DNA of 64,000 nt, from assembly GCF_027257975.1 (NCBI RefSeq), contig NZ_JANZKX010000006.1, positions 186,001 to 250,000 on the forward strand, in the 5' to 3' direction. The notes beneath the pieces are model-generated. The model was given only the letters and a program-made list of their open reading frames with translations, had not been told where the DNA came from and did not search any database. The translations under genes and the position numbers were made by a program. Of the stretch, positions 1 through 8,486 are shown one piece after another (position 1 is the first letter of the stretch; each line of letters opens with the position of its first letter). Source of the stretch: Pelomonas sp. BJYL3 (GTDB lineage: Bacteria; Pseudomonadota; Gammaproteobacteria; Burkholderiales; Burkholderiaceae_C).

Positions 1-188
1 AGCAGGGTCTGGAAACTGAGGCCATCGTGTATGCCTTCGACCAATTGCGCGATCGCCGTGGGCTGGTCCCCGCCTGGCGGGAAAGGCTGGAAGAGCTGGA
101 ACGGTGAGCCTTCGAATGTGACGAACTCACCCTTGGGTGCGTCGTCGTTTTCCTCGGTGGCGTCGGGGGCAGTGGCGGTGCTGGACAT
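1..188 (-). CDS. uvrB: UvrABC excinuclease subunit B, N-terminal fragment (cut by window edge)
   Basis: UvrB is the damage-verification helicase of nucleotide excision repair. Only the first 62 or so residues are present, read leftward from an ATG at 188. The visible part ends in the UvrB-typical stretch with [16 protein letters not shown] and SFQTLL, which directly precedes the Walker A loop in the family. The first ~20 residues are acidic and non-conserved. It is divergent from the aminotransferase gene, sharing a 145-bp gap. No CTGT-N8-ACAG LexA-type box is visible in that gap, although uvrB is SOS-controlled in many bacteria. Confidence 0.9.
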   Translation of the reverse strand, partial: MSSTATAPDATEENDDAPKGEFVTFEGSPFQLFQPFPPGGDQPTAIAQLVEGIHDGLSFQTL

Positions 189-222
189 CGGGGATTCCCT
201 GAGATTGGACGCCCGCGGCCCC

Positions 223-228
223 TAGAAT
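223..228 (+). promoter_or_regulatory. Putative -10 box (TAGAAT) for the aminotransferase gene
   Basis: The hexamer TAGAAT lies about 105 bp before the aminotransferase ATG in the divergent uvrB gap. No convincing -35 box is seen at 17 bp. The same CC-TA-N-AAT arrangement recurs upstream of several other genes here. Confidence 0.35.
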
Positions 229-333
229 TCCAGGGTCTGGCAGCGCCTCGAACCCGACAGCGTAGCGCAGACCGCTTCCGCTCGCAGCGAAGCACCCGCG
301 AGCCTCATGCCACCGTCCTGTCAGGAAAGCCCC

Positions 334-1536
334 ATGTCCCTGTTCGCCGCCGTCGAAATGGCCCCCCGCGACCCCATCCTGGGTCTCAACGAGCAATTCA
401 ATGCCGACACCAACCCGAAGAAGGTGAATCTCGGCGTCGGCGTCTACTACGACGAGAACGGCAAGCTGCCCCTGCTGCGCTGCGTGGCTGAAGCCGAGCG
501 CCAGATGCTGGAGGCGCCCAAGGCGCGCGGCTATCTGCCCATCGACGGCATCGCCGCCTACGACCTCGCCGTGCAGGGCCTGGTCTTCGGTGCGGATTCC
601 GAGGTGGTGAAGGGCAAGCGCGTCGCCACGGTGCAGGCCCTGGGCGGCACCGGCGGTCTGAAGATCGGCGCCGACTTCCTGAAGCGCCTGACCCCCTCGG
701 CCCGCGTGCTGATCTCCGACCCCAGCTGGGAGAACCACCGCGCCCTGTTCACCAATGCGGGCTTCCAGGTCGGCACCTACGCCTACTACGACGCCGAGAA
801 CCGCGGCATCAAGGCCGAGGCCATGCTGGCCGACCTGCAGGCCGCCGAGGCGGGTACCGTGGTCGTGCTGCACGCCTGCTGCCACAACCCCACGGGCTAT
901 GACCTGACGCCGGCCCAGTGGGCGAAGGTGGTCGAGGTGGTCAAGGCCCGCGGCCTCGTGCCCTTCCTGGACATGGCCTACCAGGGCTTTGGCGAAGGCA
1001 TCGCCGAGGACGGCGCCGTGATCCAGCAGTTCCTGGCCGCCGGCCTGGACTTCTTCGTCTCCACCAGCTTCTCCAAGAGCTTCTCGCTGTACGGCGAGCG
1101 TGTGGGCGCCCTGAGCGTGGTCTGCGCCAGCAGCGAAGAAGCCGCCCGCGTGCTGAGCCAGCTGAAGATCGTCATCCGCACCAATTACAGCAATCCGCCC
1201 ACTCATGGCGCCCAGGTCGTGGCCACCGTGCTGTCCACCCCTGCCCTGCGCAGCCTGTGGGAGGAAGAGCTGGCGGGCATGCGCACCCGCATCCGCGCCA
1301 TGCGGGAGGCCCTGGTGACCGAGCTGAAGGCGGCCGGCGTCGAGCAGGACCTCAGCTTCGTGACCCGCCAGAAGGGCATGTTCAGCTACTCCGGCCTCAA
1401 TGCCAGCCAGATGCAGCGCCTGCGCGGCGAATTCGGCATCTACGGCGTGGACTCTGGCCGCATCTGCGTGGCCGCCCTGAACCCGGGCAACCTGAAGGCC
1501 GTGGCGGCAGCAATGGCCGCCGTGATCAAGGGCTGA
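334..1536 (+). CDS. tyrB: Aromatic/aspartate aminotransferase (class I, PLP-dependent)
   Basis: A PLP enzyme transferring the amino group between aspartate or aromatic amino acids and 2-oxoglutarate, in the cytosol. The 400-residue length fits class Ia aminotransferases. The PLP-binding lysine is about K248 in STSFSKSFSLYGERVG. NPTG (about 185-188) and the cofactor Asp/Tyr segment FLDMAYQG (about 211-218) are also present. The ATG at 334 is preferred over one at 307 because AGGAAAG lies 6 nt upstream and family similarity begins at MSLFAAVEMAPRDPI. A clear terminator follows. Whether aspartate or aromatic substrates dominate cannot be told from sequence. Confidence 0.93.
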   Translation: MSLFAAVEMAPRDPILGLNEQFNADTNPKKVNLGVGVYYDENGKLPLLRCVAEAERQMLEAPKARGYLPIDGIAAYDLAVQGLVFGADSEVVKGKRVATVQALGGTGGLKIGADFLKRLTPSARVLISDPSWENHRALFTNAGFQVGTYAYYDAENRGIKAEAMLADLQAAEAGTVVVLHACCHNPTGYDLTPAQWAKVVEVVKARGLVPFLDMAYQGFGEGIAEDGAVIQQFLAAGLDFFVSTSFSKSFSLYGERVGALSVVCASSEEAARVLSQLKIVIRTNYSNPPTHGAQVVATVLSTPALRSLWEEELAGMRTRIRAMREALVTELKAAGVEQDLSFVTRQKGMFSYSGLNASQMQRLRGEFGIYGVDSGRICVAALNPGNLKAVAAAMAAVIKG

Positions 1537-1559
1537 TCCCCATCACCAGCCTGCGCCAA

Positions 1560-1591
1560 GGCGCCGTCCGGGTCACCGGCGGCGCCTTTTT
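1560..1591 (+). terminator. Rho-independent terminator after the aminotransferase gene
   Basis: The stem GGCGCCG (1560-1566) pairs with CGGCGCC (1580-1586) and is followed by five T. It lies 24 bp after the stop codon. Confidence 0.85.
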
Positions 1592-1662
1592 GTCGCCCCT
1601 GTGACGGCCGCCATGGCCCAAAGTCCGGGTTTGTGCGGGGTATTTCACCAAGCTGCCTGTCA

Positions 1663-1682
1663 GCATTGCGTCCCTACAATGC
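1663..1682. promoter_or_regulatory. Inverted repeat over a -10-like TACAAT upstream of phaZ
   Basis: GCATTG (1663-1668) and CAATGC (1677-1682) form an inverted repeat with an 8-bp spacer. The right arm overlaps the -10-like box TACAAT (1675-1680), about 100 bp before the phaZ ATG. This is the geometry of an operator that occludes a promoter. The binding protein is unknown; a PHA-responsive regulator such as PhaR is only a guess. Confidence 0.35.
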
Positions 1683-1782
1683 TGCAACGCACAAAACAAG
1701 GCAAGATGCTCCACAGGCATCCAAGCTACCACGCCGAGCCCACGCATCCCGCGGTGCCGGCCAGCCATGGAAGGGGTCCCAC

Positions 1783-3099
1783 ATGCTGTACCAGCTTTAC
1801 GAAACCCAACGCGCCCTGATGAGCCCGTTCTCGGAGTTCGCCAGCGCCGCCGCCAAGCTCTACAGCCATCCGCTGTCGCCCTTCGCACATTCGCCCATGG
1901 CCGCCCGCTTCTCGGCCGGCCTGGACCTGATGCACCGCCTGGCCAAGGACTACGAGAAGCCCGAGTTCGACATCCGCGGCGTGGACGTCGACGGCGTCGA
2001 GGTCGCCGTGCAGGAGCTGGTCCCGCTGGAGAAGCCCTTCTGCCGTCTGCTGCGCTTCAAGCGCTACACCGACAACCCGGCCGTGCTGGCCAAGATGAAG
2101 GCGCAGCCCACCGTGCTCGTCGTCGCCCCGCTGTCGGGCCACCACAGCACGCTGCTGCGGGACACGGTGAAGTCCCTGCTGCGCGACCACAAGGTCTACA
2201 TCACCGACTGGACCGACGCCCGCATGGTGTCCCTGGACGAAGGCCCCTTCCACCTGGACGACTACGTGAACTACGTGCAGGAATTCATCCGTCACGTGGG
2301 CGCCGACCAGGCCCATGTGATCTCGGTGTGCCAGCCCACCGTGCCCGTGCTGGCCGCCATCTCGCTGATGGCCTCGCGCGGGGAGCCCACGCCCCGGTCG
2401 ATGACCATGATGGGCGGCCCCATCGACGCCCGCAAGAGCCCGACCGCCGTCAACAACCTGGCCATGAACAAGAGCCACAGCTGGTTCGAGAACAACGTCA
2501 TCTACCGCGTGCCGCCGAATTTCCCCGGCGCCGGCCGTGCGGTCTACCCGGGCTTCCTGCAGCACACCGGCTTCGTGGCCATGAACCCGGACCGCCACCT
2601 GAGCTCGCACTACGACTACTTCCTCGATCTGGTCCGCGGAGATGACGACAGCGCCGAGGCCCATCGCAAGTTCTACGACGAGTACAACGCCGTGCTGGAC
2701 ATGCCGGCCGAGTACTACCTGGACACCATCAAGACCGTGTTCCAGGACTTCGCGCTGGTCAATGGCACCTGGAAGGTCGGCGATGATCTGGTGCGCCCGC
2801 AGGACATCAGCGGCACCGCGCTGCTGACCGTGGAAGGCGAGCTGGACGACATCTCCGGCGCCGGCCAGACCCGCGCGGCCCACGAGCTGTGCAGCGGCAT
2901 TCCCGCCAGCCACCAGTACCACTACGACGCCATCGGCGCCGGCCACTACGGCATCTTCTCGGGTCGCCGCTGGCGTGAGATGGTCTATCCGGAAGTGCGC
3001 AGCTTCATTGCAAAGTACGATGCAGCCCCGCTGACGGCCTCCGCCGCGACGAGCAGCAAGCGCCCCGCCGCCCGTTCGCGCAGCAAGGCCACGACCTGA
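1783..3099 (+). CDS. phaZ: Intracellular poly(3-hydroxybutyrate) depolymerase
   Basis: Hydrolyses stored PHB/PHA granules to mobilise carbon. The 438-residue protein starts [15 protein letters not shown], like the Ralstonia (Cupriavidus) intracellular PhaZ group. It has an alpha/beta-hydrolase fold in which the nucleophile is Cys rather than Ser: C183 within [13 protein letters not shown], the same residue number as I recall for Ralstonia PhaZ1. The Ala/Ser/Lys-rich tail (last ~25 residues) looks disordered. The ATG at 1783 is chosen because homology starts there; an in-frame upstream extension from 1633 is not family-like. It is followed 19 bp later by rnfB on the same strand. Confidence 0.93.
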   Translation: MLYQLYETQRALMSPFSEFASAAAKLYSHPLSPFAHSPMAARFSAGLDLMHRLAKDYEKPEFDIRGVDVDGVEVAVQELVPLEKPFCRLLRFKRYTDNPAVLAKMKAQPTVLVVAPLSGHHSTLLRDTVKSLLRDHKVYITDWTDARMVSLDEGPFHLDDYVNYVQEFIRHVGADQAHVISVCQPTVPVLAAISLMASRGEPTPRSMTMMGGPIDARKSPTAVNNLAMNKSHSWFENNVIYRVPPNFPGAGRAVYPGFLQHTGFVAMNPDRHLSSHYDYFLDLVRGDDDSAEAHRKFYDEYNAVLDMPAEYYLDTIKTVFQDFALVNGTWKVGDDLVRPQDISGTALLTVEGELDDISGAGQTRAAHELCSGIPASHQYHYDAIGAGHYGIFSGRRWREMVYPEVRSFIAKYDAAPLTASAATSSKRPAARSRSKATT

Positions 3100-3118
3100 C
3101 GCTGCACCGCATCCGACC

Positions 3119-3793
3119 TTGACCACCACCCTCGCCACGACCGCCGCACTGATCGAGCAACTCGACCAAGCCCTGCCCCAGACGCAATGCACGCGCTGCG
3201 GCTACCCGGACTGCCGCGCCTATGCCGAGGCCATCGCCGCTGGCGAGGCCGGCATCAACCAATGCCCGCCCGGCGGCGCAGAGGGCATCGCCCGCCTGGC
3301 CCACATCACCGGCCGGCCCGCCCTGCCCCTGAGTGCCGAGCATGGCGTGGAAGGGCCGCGCAAGCTGGCCGTGATCGACGAAGCCTGGTGCATCGGCTGC
3401 ACCCTGTGCATCAAGGCCTGCCCGGCGGACTGCATCGCCGGCGCGCCCAAGCTGATGCACACCATCGTGGCCGAGCAATGCACGGGTTGCGAGCTGTGCG
3501 TGCCGGCCTGCCCGGTGGACTGCATCTCGCTGGTCGAGGTGACGCCCGGCCTCAGCGGCTGGGCGGCCTGGGGTGAAACGCAGGCCCGGGAAGCGCGCGA
3601 ACGCTACCGCTTCAAGCAGTTCCGCGAGCAGCGTGAGGCGGACGAGAACGCCCAGCGCCTGGCGGAGAAGGCCCAGCACAAGCTGGCCCACCTGGCCGAG
3701 CTCACCAAGCCGGCCGACGACGCGGAACTGCAGCGCAAGCGCTCGGTGATCGAGGCCGCACTGGCGCGAGCCCGGGCCAAGCGCGGCGACTGA
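3119..3793 (+). CDS. rnfB: RnfB-like iron-sulfur electron carrier (RnfB/RsxB family)
   Basis: A 224-residue iron-sulfur protein. An N-terminal Fe-S domain carries CTRCGYPDC (about 24-32) and a later Cys in QCPPGG. Two bacterial ferredoxin [4Fe-4S] motifs follow, [15 protein letters not shown] and [16 protein letters not shown] charged, helical C-terminal ~60 residues ends the protein. Unlike gammaproteobacterial RnfB it has no N-terminal membrane helix, and no other rnf genes are nearby, so it probably acts as a soluble electron carrier. The start is TTG at 3119, the only plausible start in frame after the phaZ stop. In many betaproteobacteria this gene sits beside nth; here a four-gene reverse cluster separates them. 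Confidence 0.85.
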   Translation: MTTTLATTAALIEQLDQALPQTQCTRCGYPDCRAYAEAIAAGEAGINQCPPGGAEGIARLAHITGRPALPLSAEHGVEGPRKLAVIDEAWCIGCTLCIKACPADCIAGAPKLMHTIVAEQCTGCELCVPACPVDCISLVEVTPGLSGWAAWGETQAREARERYRFKQFREQREADENAQRLAEKAQHKLAHLAELTKPADDAELQRKRSVIEAALARARAKRGD

Positions 3794-3817
3794 ACGCTTC
3801 GCGGCCCGCTGAGGCCG

Positions 3818-4630
3818 TCAATCGGCGCGGGCGACGTCCCAGTCCCGGCAGCGCCCCGGCTGGATGCCCAGGGCCTGCAGCAGCGCCCTGCCCTGGCCGC
3901 CTGCGAGCACGGCGTGCTCCTTCACCCGGGCGCCGCGGATGCCATCCGCCCGCGTTTCCGTCGCCCCCGCACGGCCGGGATGGCACATCATCAAGCCGCC
4001 ATCCGGCAGGGAGTCCAGCCACCACTTCAGCAGTGCCGCGAAATCGGCCGCGGGCTGGAATTCGTAGACGCCTGCGAAGTCCCGGTTGACCCGCAAGCCT
4101 TCGGCCCGTGCGCCGGCTGCCAGCGCATGGGCGCCCAGCGCACCAATGATGGCCGCCTTGGCGCCCCGCCACTGCCGCGAGCGCGTGATGCGCAGTGCGC
4201 AGGCATGGCCGTAGCGCGCGCACAGGACCTGCAGCAGCGCGTCCCGGATGCCGGGCAGCTGGTGCAGGTGCTGGTGCCCGTCGACATAGTCCGGCGCCCG
4301 GCCCAGGCGCTTCTCGAAGGCGTCCAGCTGCGCCTCGATCCACGGCCGCGCCAGGGAGGCGGGCACGGCGCCTCGGTAGGCGGCGATGATCCAGCCATTG
4401 AGGCTGCGCGCCGCGTAGTGGGCGAACTCGTTGAGATCCAGGTGCAGGCCCAGGTCGGCCAGGCCCTCTCGCTCTTTCAGCGCCGGGGCCCAATGCGGCC
4501 AGGCCGGCGAGAGCACCATGCAGCTGGTGGCACTGACCACGCCCGCATCGATGGTGTCCAGGATGCCCTGGCTGATGGCCCGGTCAAAGCCAAAGTCATC
4601 TGCGCAGATCTGGATGCGGCGCAGGCTCAT
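3818..4630 (-). CDS. YdjC/ChbG-family carbohydrate deacetylase, NaxD-like
   Basis: A predicted metal-dependent N-deacetylase of the YdjC (ChbG/HpnK/NaxD) family, 270 residues. It shows the family metal ligands: the ADDFG motif near residue 10-14, HLDLNEF near 61-67, DGHQHLHQL near 117, and a C-terminal CHPG. It is the last gene of a four-gene minus-strand operon; its ATG overlaps the GtrA stop by 4 nt (ATGA). In Francisella, NaxD of this family deacetylates undecaprenyl-phosphate-GalNAc before an ArnT-like enzyme moves the amino sugar to lipid A. The same role is inferred here. A chito-oligosaccharide deacetylase is the alternative, but the neighbours argue against it. Confidence 0.85.
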   Translation of the reverse strand: MSLRRIQICADDFGFDRAISQGILDTIDAGVVSATSCMVLSPAWPHWAPALKEREGLADLGLHLDLNEFAHYAARSLNGWIIAAYRGAVPASLARPWIEAQLDAFEKRLGRAPDYVDGHQHLHQLPGIRDALLQVLCARYGHACALRITRSRQWRGAKAAIIGALGAHALAAGARAEGLRVNRDFAGVYEFQPAADFAALLKWWLDSLPDGGLMMCHPGRAGATETRADGIRGARVKEHAVLAGGQGRALLQALGIQPGRCRDWDVARAD

Positions 4631-5013
4631 GACGACGCTCCGTCACGTTGCCTGAACGCCCAATGCCGGCCCAGCCACCAGGTCATGGCCGCCACGGCCA
4701 GCAGCACGATGAACAGCGCCAGCCGGTACTCCACGCCCGCCTGCAGCAGCAGGGCATAGAGCAGCTCATTGCAGGCAAAGCCCAGCAGCGCCACGCCGAA
4801 GAAGCGCGGCAGCGCGTCGCGCCCCCTGGCCTGCTGTGCGGCAAAGGTCAGGCGGTGGTGACCGACGAAGCTGACGCCGAAGGCCAGCAGGAAGCCCAGC
4901 ACATTGGCCCCCAGCGCCGGCCACTGCCAGGCCCCGACCAGCAGCCAGACCACGCAGAAATGCACGGCCGCCGCACTGGCGCCCACGGCGCCGAACCACA
5001 GCAGGGACTTCAC
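4627..5013 (-). CDS. GtrA-family small membrane protein (putative polyprenyl-phosphate-sugar flippase)
   Basis: A 128-residue integral membrane protein with four hydrophobic helices and the GtrA-like start VKSLLWFGAVGASAAAVHF, plus the GANVLGFLLAFGVSFVGHHRLTF segment. GtrA proteins are thought to flip undecaprenyl-phosphate-linked sugars across the inner membrane. The GTG start at 5013 overlaps the glycosyltransferase stop by 4 nt (GTGA), indicating translational coupling. The longer frame upstream is antisense-like and not hydrophobic, so it was rejected. Confidence 0.85.
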   Translation of the reverse strand: MKSLLWFGAVGASAAAVHFCVVWLLVGAWQWPALGANVLGFLLAFGVSFVGHHRLTFAAQQARGRDALPRFFGVALLGFACNELLYALLLQAGVEYRLALFIVLLAVAAMTWWLGRHWAFRQRDGASS

Positions 5014-6041
5014 GCGCGGGGCTCCGTACCGGCATCCGGCGCCCGCTTCAGCGAGGGGGTCAGGTCTTGCGTCACGTACAGCGGGCGGCGCTTGACCTCG
5101 TCGAAGACCCGGCCCAGGTACTCCGCGATGATGCCCAGGCACAGCAGCTGCACACCGGCAAGAAAGGTGATGGAAGCTGCCAGCGTGGCGAAGCCGGAGA
5201 TCTCGTTGCCGAGGAAGACCTTCTCGAACACGATCCAGAAGCCGAACACCACCGAGATCAGGGACACCATGATGCCCAGGGCGGACACCACCCGCAGCGG
5301 CACCTTGGAAAACGCCGTGATGCCCGTCACCGCCAGCTGGAGCAGGCGCATGAAGTTGAAGCTGGTCTCGCCATGGGCGCGGGCGTCGGGCACGAACTCG
5401 ATGCCCGTCGCGGGGAAGCCCACCCAGGCAAACAGGCCCTTCATGTAGCGCGCCCGCTCGGGCAACTGCCGCAGGGCCAGCACGACGGCGCGGTCCAGCA
5501 GGCGGAAGTCGCCGGCGTCGGCGGGCAGCTCGAAGCGCGAGCCCTTCTGCATCAGCCAGTAGAAGGTGCGGGTGTAGAGGCGCCGTGCGGCCGACTGCGA
5601 CTCGCGCCGTCCCCGTTGCACGCCATAGACCACGTCATAGCCCTCGCGCCAGCGGTCCAGCATCTGGAGTGCGCAGCTGATGGGGTGCTGGCCGTCTGAA
5701 TCCATGCTGATCACCACCTCGCCCTCGACGGCATCCAGGCCGGCCGTCAGCGCCGCCTCCTTGCCGAAATTGCGGGACAGGCGCAGCAGACGCACCGGCA
5801 GGCCCTGGCGGATCAGGCCCTGCACGACCATCACCGTGTCGTCACGACTGCCGTCATCGATGACCATCAGCTCCAGCGCATCGGCATGGGGCGCCAGCTC
5901 CTCGACCAGCTTGGGCAACAGCCACGACAGATTGCGCGCCTCGTTGAAAGCCGGCATCACCACCGACAGCAGCCGCGGCCGGCCGCGGGCCGGCAGCTGC
6001 GCGAGGGAATGAGGCGGGGTGGAGTTCTCAGGGAGCGACAT
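5010..6041 (-). CDS. GT2 polyprenyl-phosphate glycosyltransferase (DPM1/ArnC/GtrB type)
   Basis: Transfers a sugar from a nucleotide donor to a polyprenyl phosphate on the cytoplasmic face. The 343 residues comprise a GT-A catalytic domain (about 25-255) with VVMPAFNEA, VIDDGSRDDT and the acidic MDSDGQHP motif, then two C-terminal transmembrane helices. The ATG at 6041 is chosen because homology starts near SVVMPAFNE and upstream residues are not family-like. Its start overlaps the end of the ArnT-like gene by 14 nt. The C-terminal tail YVTQDLTPSL encodes one copy of the dispersed 19-bp element. In the Francisella pathway the counterpart is FlmF2. Confidence 0.9.
   Translation of the reverse strand: MSLPENSTPPHSLAQLPARGRPRLLSVVMPAFNEARNLSWLLPKLVEELAPHADALELMVIDDGSRDDTVMVVQGLIRQGLPVRLLRLSRNFGKEAALTAGLDAVEGEVVISMDSDGQHPISCALQMLDRWREGYDVVYGVQRGRRESQSAARRLYTRTFYWLMQKGSRFELPADAGDFRLLDRAVVLALRQLPERARYMKGLFAWVGFPATGIEFVPDARAHGETSFNFMRLLQLAVTGITAFSKVPLRVVSALGIMVSLISVVFGFWIVFEKVFLGNEISGFATLAASITFLAGVQLLCLGIIAEYLGRVFDEVKRRPLYVTQDLTPSLKRAPDAGTEPRA
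5056..5074 (+). repeat. Dispersed 19-bp element, copy 1
   Basis: Matches the consensus GGGGTCAGGTCTTGCCTCA with the exact core CAGGTCTTGC at 5061-5070. It lies in the C-terminal tail of the GT2 gene. Confidence 0.7.
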
Positions 6042-7479
6042 AAAGGCACAGATGCTTGTTGCAGGCCAGCGCTTCGCCATGCGGGCGCTGGGTGTCCCGG
6101 TCCAGGACCTGGTAGCGCACGACCGCATGCGCCGGCGGCGCGTAGAGACGGCCCGCACTGTAGAAGAAGGCCGAGTGATCCGGCTTGCTGCCGTACTGGA
6201 GCCCGCAGGCGGCCGTCCAGGCCTGCGCGCCGCAGGCCTTCTCGTAGGCATGGATCAGCTCACGGTCCGAAGCGCGCAGCGACTCCTTGGGGCCGAGCCA
6301 CAGAAAACCCACGGCCGTCAGGAGCAGGACCACGACGCCCGTGCCCCAGTGGCGCGCCGTGCCGAGCTTCGCGGCATCGAACTGGGCGAGCCACAGCAGC
6401 ACCACGCCGGGCAAGGCCGTGACCGCATAGGTGGGGATGATGTTGCGGGCCGCGCTGAACAGCAGCAGCGGTGCGGCCGTGATGCACAGCGCGTAGGCCC
6501 ACAGCTCGCGGCCGAGGCGTTCGGGTGCCGGCGTCGCCCGTGCCCGACGGCCGCCCAGCCAGGCGGCCAGGCCGTGCAGCACCCAGGGCAGGGCCGAGAC
6601 CAGCACGAACAGCCAGATCATGCCGATGGGCTGGGCATGGGCGAAGCCGTAGCGGTCTCCCTTCCAGCCGGGCTGCAGGAATCGCATCACGTGCTCGCCC
6701 AGCAGGAAGTACTGCAGGAAGCCGGGCGTCCGCTGCTCGGCCCAGACATACCAGGGCACGGCCAGGCCCAGCCAGACCAGCCAGGCCCACGGGTCCCTGA
6801 CGATGCGGCCGACAGCGCCCCAGTGCCGGCGCCACAGCGCATGCAGCACCGGCGGCAGCAGGGCCAGCACCCCCGCGGCCGGGCCCTTGGTCAGCAGGGC
6901 CAGGCCCAGGCCGAGGGCCAGCACCCGGCCGGCACGGCGGGCGGAGGCGGCGTCTGGTGCCGTGAGCGAGCGCCACCAGGCGGCCTGCACCAGCAGCACG
7001 GTGGCCATCAGCGTGGCATCCGTCATCACGGCGCCGGCGCAGATGAAATACATGGGGCACAGCATCAGCGCTGCCAGGGCAGCCGCCCGCTGCACCGGCG
7101 CCAGGCTGGGTCGCAGCATCCAGTCCAGGCTCCAGAGGCCCAGCAGCGCCCAGCCCAGCGCCGCCAGCCGGCCCGACCACTCATTGACGCCGAAAAGCTC
7201 CATCAGCAGGGCCTGGCTCCAGGTGGACAGCGGCGGCTTGGCCCAGAAGACTTCGGTGGGCGTCACATGCGGGCTGACCCAGTCGCCCAGCTGCACCATG
7301 AGCCTTGCGATCTCGGCATAGCGAGCCTCGGTATGGTCGGTGAGGGCCATCAGGGGCAGGCTCAGCAGGCGCAGCAGCACGGCTGCCAGCAGCAGGTAGA
7401 GCCAGGGGCGTGCGCTGGCGGCGCTTCGCAGCGGGCTGGCGGAGGGGGTCTGGGCAGCGTTGATCGAGGCGGAACTCAT
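6028..7479 (-). CDS. ArnT-like lipid A glycosyltransferase (PMT/GT83 superfamily)
   Basis: A 483-residue inner-membrane glycosyltransferase with about 12 hydrophobic segments. The first periplasmic loop carries the family DHTEARYAEIAR segment, with the catalytic-type acidic residue, and WAKPPLSTW. ArnT-type enzymes move an amino sugar from undecaprenyl phosphate to lipid A phosphates on the periplasmic side. The ATG at 7479 is chosen over an upstream frame that is Arg/Pro-rich and not membrane-like. It is the first gene of the operon ArnT-like, GT2, GtrA, YdjC deacetylase. The likely counterparts are Francisella FlmK or Bordetella LgmB. The exact sugar is not predictable from sequence. Confidence 0.87.
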   Translation of the reverse strand: MSSASINAAQTPSASPLRSAASARPWLYLLLAAVLLRLLSLPLMALTDHTEARYAEIARLMVQLGDWVSPHVTPTEVFWAKPPLSTWSQALLMELFGVNEWSGRLAALGWALLGLWSLDWMLRPSLAPVQRAAALAALMLCPMYFICAGAVMTDATLMATVLLVQAAWWRSLTAPDAASARRAGRVLALGLGLALLTKGPAAGVLALLPPVLHALWRRHWGAVGRIVRDPWAWLVWLGLAVPWYVWAEQRTPGFLQYFLLGEHVMRFLQPGWKGDRYGFAHAQPIGMIWLFVLVSALPWVLHGLAAWLGGRRARATPAPERLGRELWAYALCITAAPLLLFSAARNIIPTYAVTALPGVVLLWLAQFDAAKLGTARHWGTGVVVLLLTAVGFLWLGPKESLRASDRELIHAYEKACGAQAWTAACGLQYGSKPDHSAFFYSAGRLYAPPAHAVVRYQVLDRDTQRPHGEALACNKHLCLYVAP

Positions 7480-7585
7480 GCAGCGTTGGAGTGGCGTGGC
7501 GTCACGGGGCGGCGTGTGGCGAAGGCGTGGCGCATTCTCGCCGAGCCGGCCGGGTTCGGGCCCCCGTTTGAACCACAATCACGCC

Positions 7586-8218
7586 ATGAATGACGCCCAA
7601 GTCCTGCACTTCTTCCAGACCCTGCGCACGGCCAACCCTTCGCCCCAGACCGAGCTGGAGTACAGCAGCGTCTTCGAGTGCCTGGCGGCCGTGCTGCTGT
7701 CGGCCCAGGCCACCGACGTGGGCGTCAACAAGGCCACCCGCAAGCTGTTCGCCCGGGCCAATACGCCAGCCAAGATCCTGGCCCTGGGCGAGGTAGGCCT
7801 GGCCGATGCCATCAAGACCATCGGCCTGTACCGCAACAAGGCACGGAACCTCCTCAGCACCTGCCGCATCCTCGTGGAGCAGCACGGCGGCCAGGTGCCC
7901 CGCAGCCGGGAAGCCCTGGAGGCCCTGCCGGGCGTGGGCCGCAAGACGGCCAATGTGGTGCTCAACGTGGCCTTCGGCGAGCCGACGATGGCGGTGGACA
8001 CGCATATCTTCCGCGTCAGCAACCGCACCGGCCTGGCGCCGGGCAAGACGCCGCTGGCGGTGGAGCAGGGCCTGCTGAGACGGGTGCCGGCGGAGTTCAT
8101 GGTCGACGCCCACCACTGGCTGATCCTGCACGGCCGCTACGTCTGCCAGGCGCGGCGCCCGATGTGTGAGCGCTGCAGCGTGCGCGTGGATTGCGACCTG
8201 GGCCGCAGCCTGCCCTGA
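7586..8218 (+). CDS. nth: Endonuclease III (DNA glycosylase/AP lyase)
   Basis: Removes oxidised pyrimidines in base excision repair. The 210 residues carry the helix-hairpin-helix LPGVGRKTANVVLN with the catalytic Lys, and VDTHIFRVSNR with the catalytic Asp. The C-terminal [4Fe-4S] ligands fit C-x6-C-x2-C-x5-C (CQARRPMCERCSVRVDC). The ATG at 7586 matches the usual family N-terminus (MNDAQVLHFFQTL). It is divergent from the glycosyltransferase cluster. Confidence 0.95.
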   Translation: MNDAQVLHFFQTLRTANPSPQTELEYSSVFECLAAVLLSAQATDVGVNKATRKLFARANTPAKILALGEVGLADAIKTIGLYRNKARNLLSTCRILVEQHGGQVPRSREALEALPGVGRKTANVVLNVAFGEPTMAVDTHIFRVSNRTGLAPGKTPLAVEQGLLRRVPAEFMVDAHHWLILHGRYVCQARRPMCERCSVRVDCDLGRSLP

Positions 8219-8232
8219 CCACCGCCCGCCCC

Positions 8233-8238
8233 TACAAT
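8233..8238 (+). promoter_or_regulatory. Putative -10 box (TACAAT) for the coiled-coil/zapA pair
   Basis: TACAAT sits in a CCCTACAATGC context, 38 bp before the ATG at 8277. No strong -35 box is visible. Confidence 0.35.
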
Positions 8239-8276
8239 GCCGCATCACCAGTAGGCGAGATTCGTCACAGCCAGCC

Positions 8277-8486
8277 ATGCCAAGCATCACCGACCTAGTC
8301 GACCGGGTGGAGAGGCTCCTCCTGCGTCACGACGAGCTGACCCGCACCAACGCCCTGCTCGAGGAGCAGGTCCGCGCCCTGACCCAGGAGCGCGACGGCA
8401 TGCGTTCCCGCCTCAACGCCGCCAGGGCCCGCATCGACGCCCTGCTGGATCGCCTGCCGCTGGAATCGGAGAAGAACGCGCCATGA
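8277..8486 (+). CDS. ZapB-like/TIGR02449-type small coiled-coil protein
   Basis: A 69-residue protein, almost entirely one predicted coiled coil with a heptad pattern (LVDRVERLLLRHDELTRTN, then LLEEQVRALTQERDGM). It overlaps the zapA start by 4 nt (ATGA), as small coiled-coil genes do upstream of zapA in many proteobacteria. A cell-division accessory role together with ZapA is inferred from position. The ATG at 8277 is the first after the -10-like box. Confidence 0.8.
   Translation: MPSITDLVDRVERLLLRHDELTRTNALLEEQVRALTQERDGMRSRLNAARARIDALLDRLPLESEKNAP

Noticed and set aside
189-333. SOS box for uvrB
   Set aside because: No CTGT-N8-ACAG was found in the gap; the only CTGT (318-321) lacks a partner.
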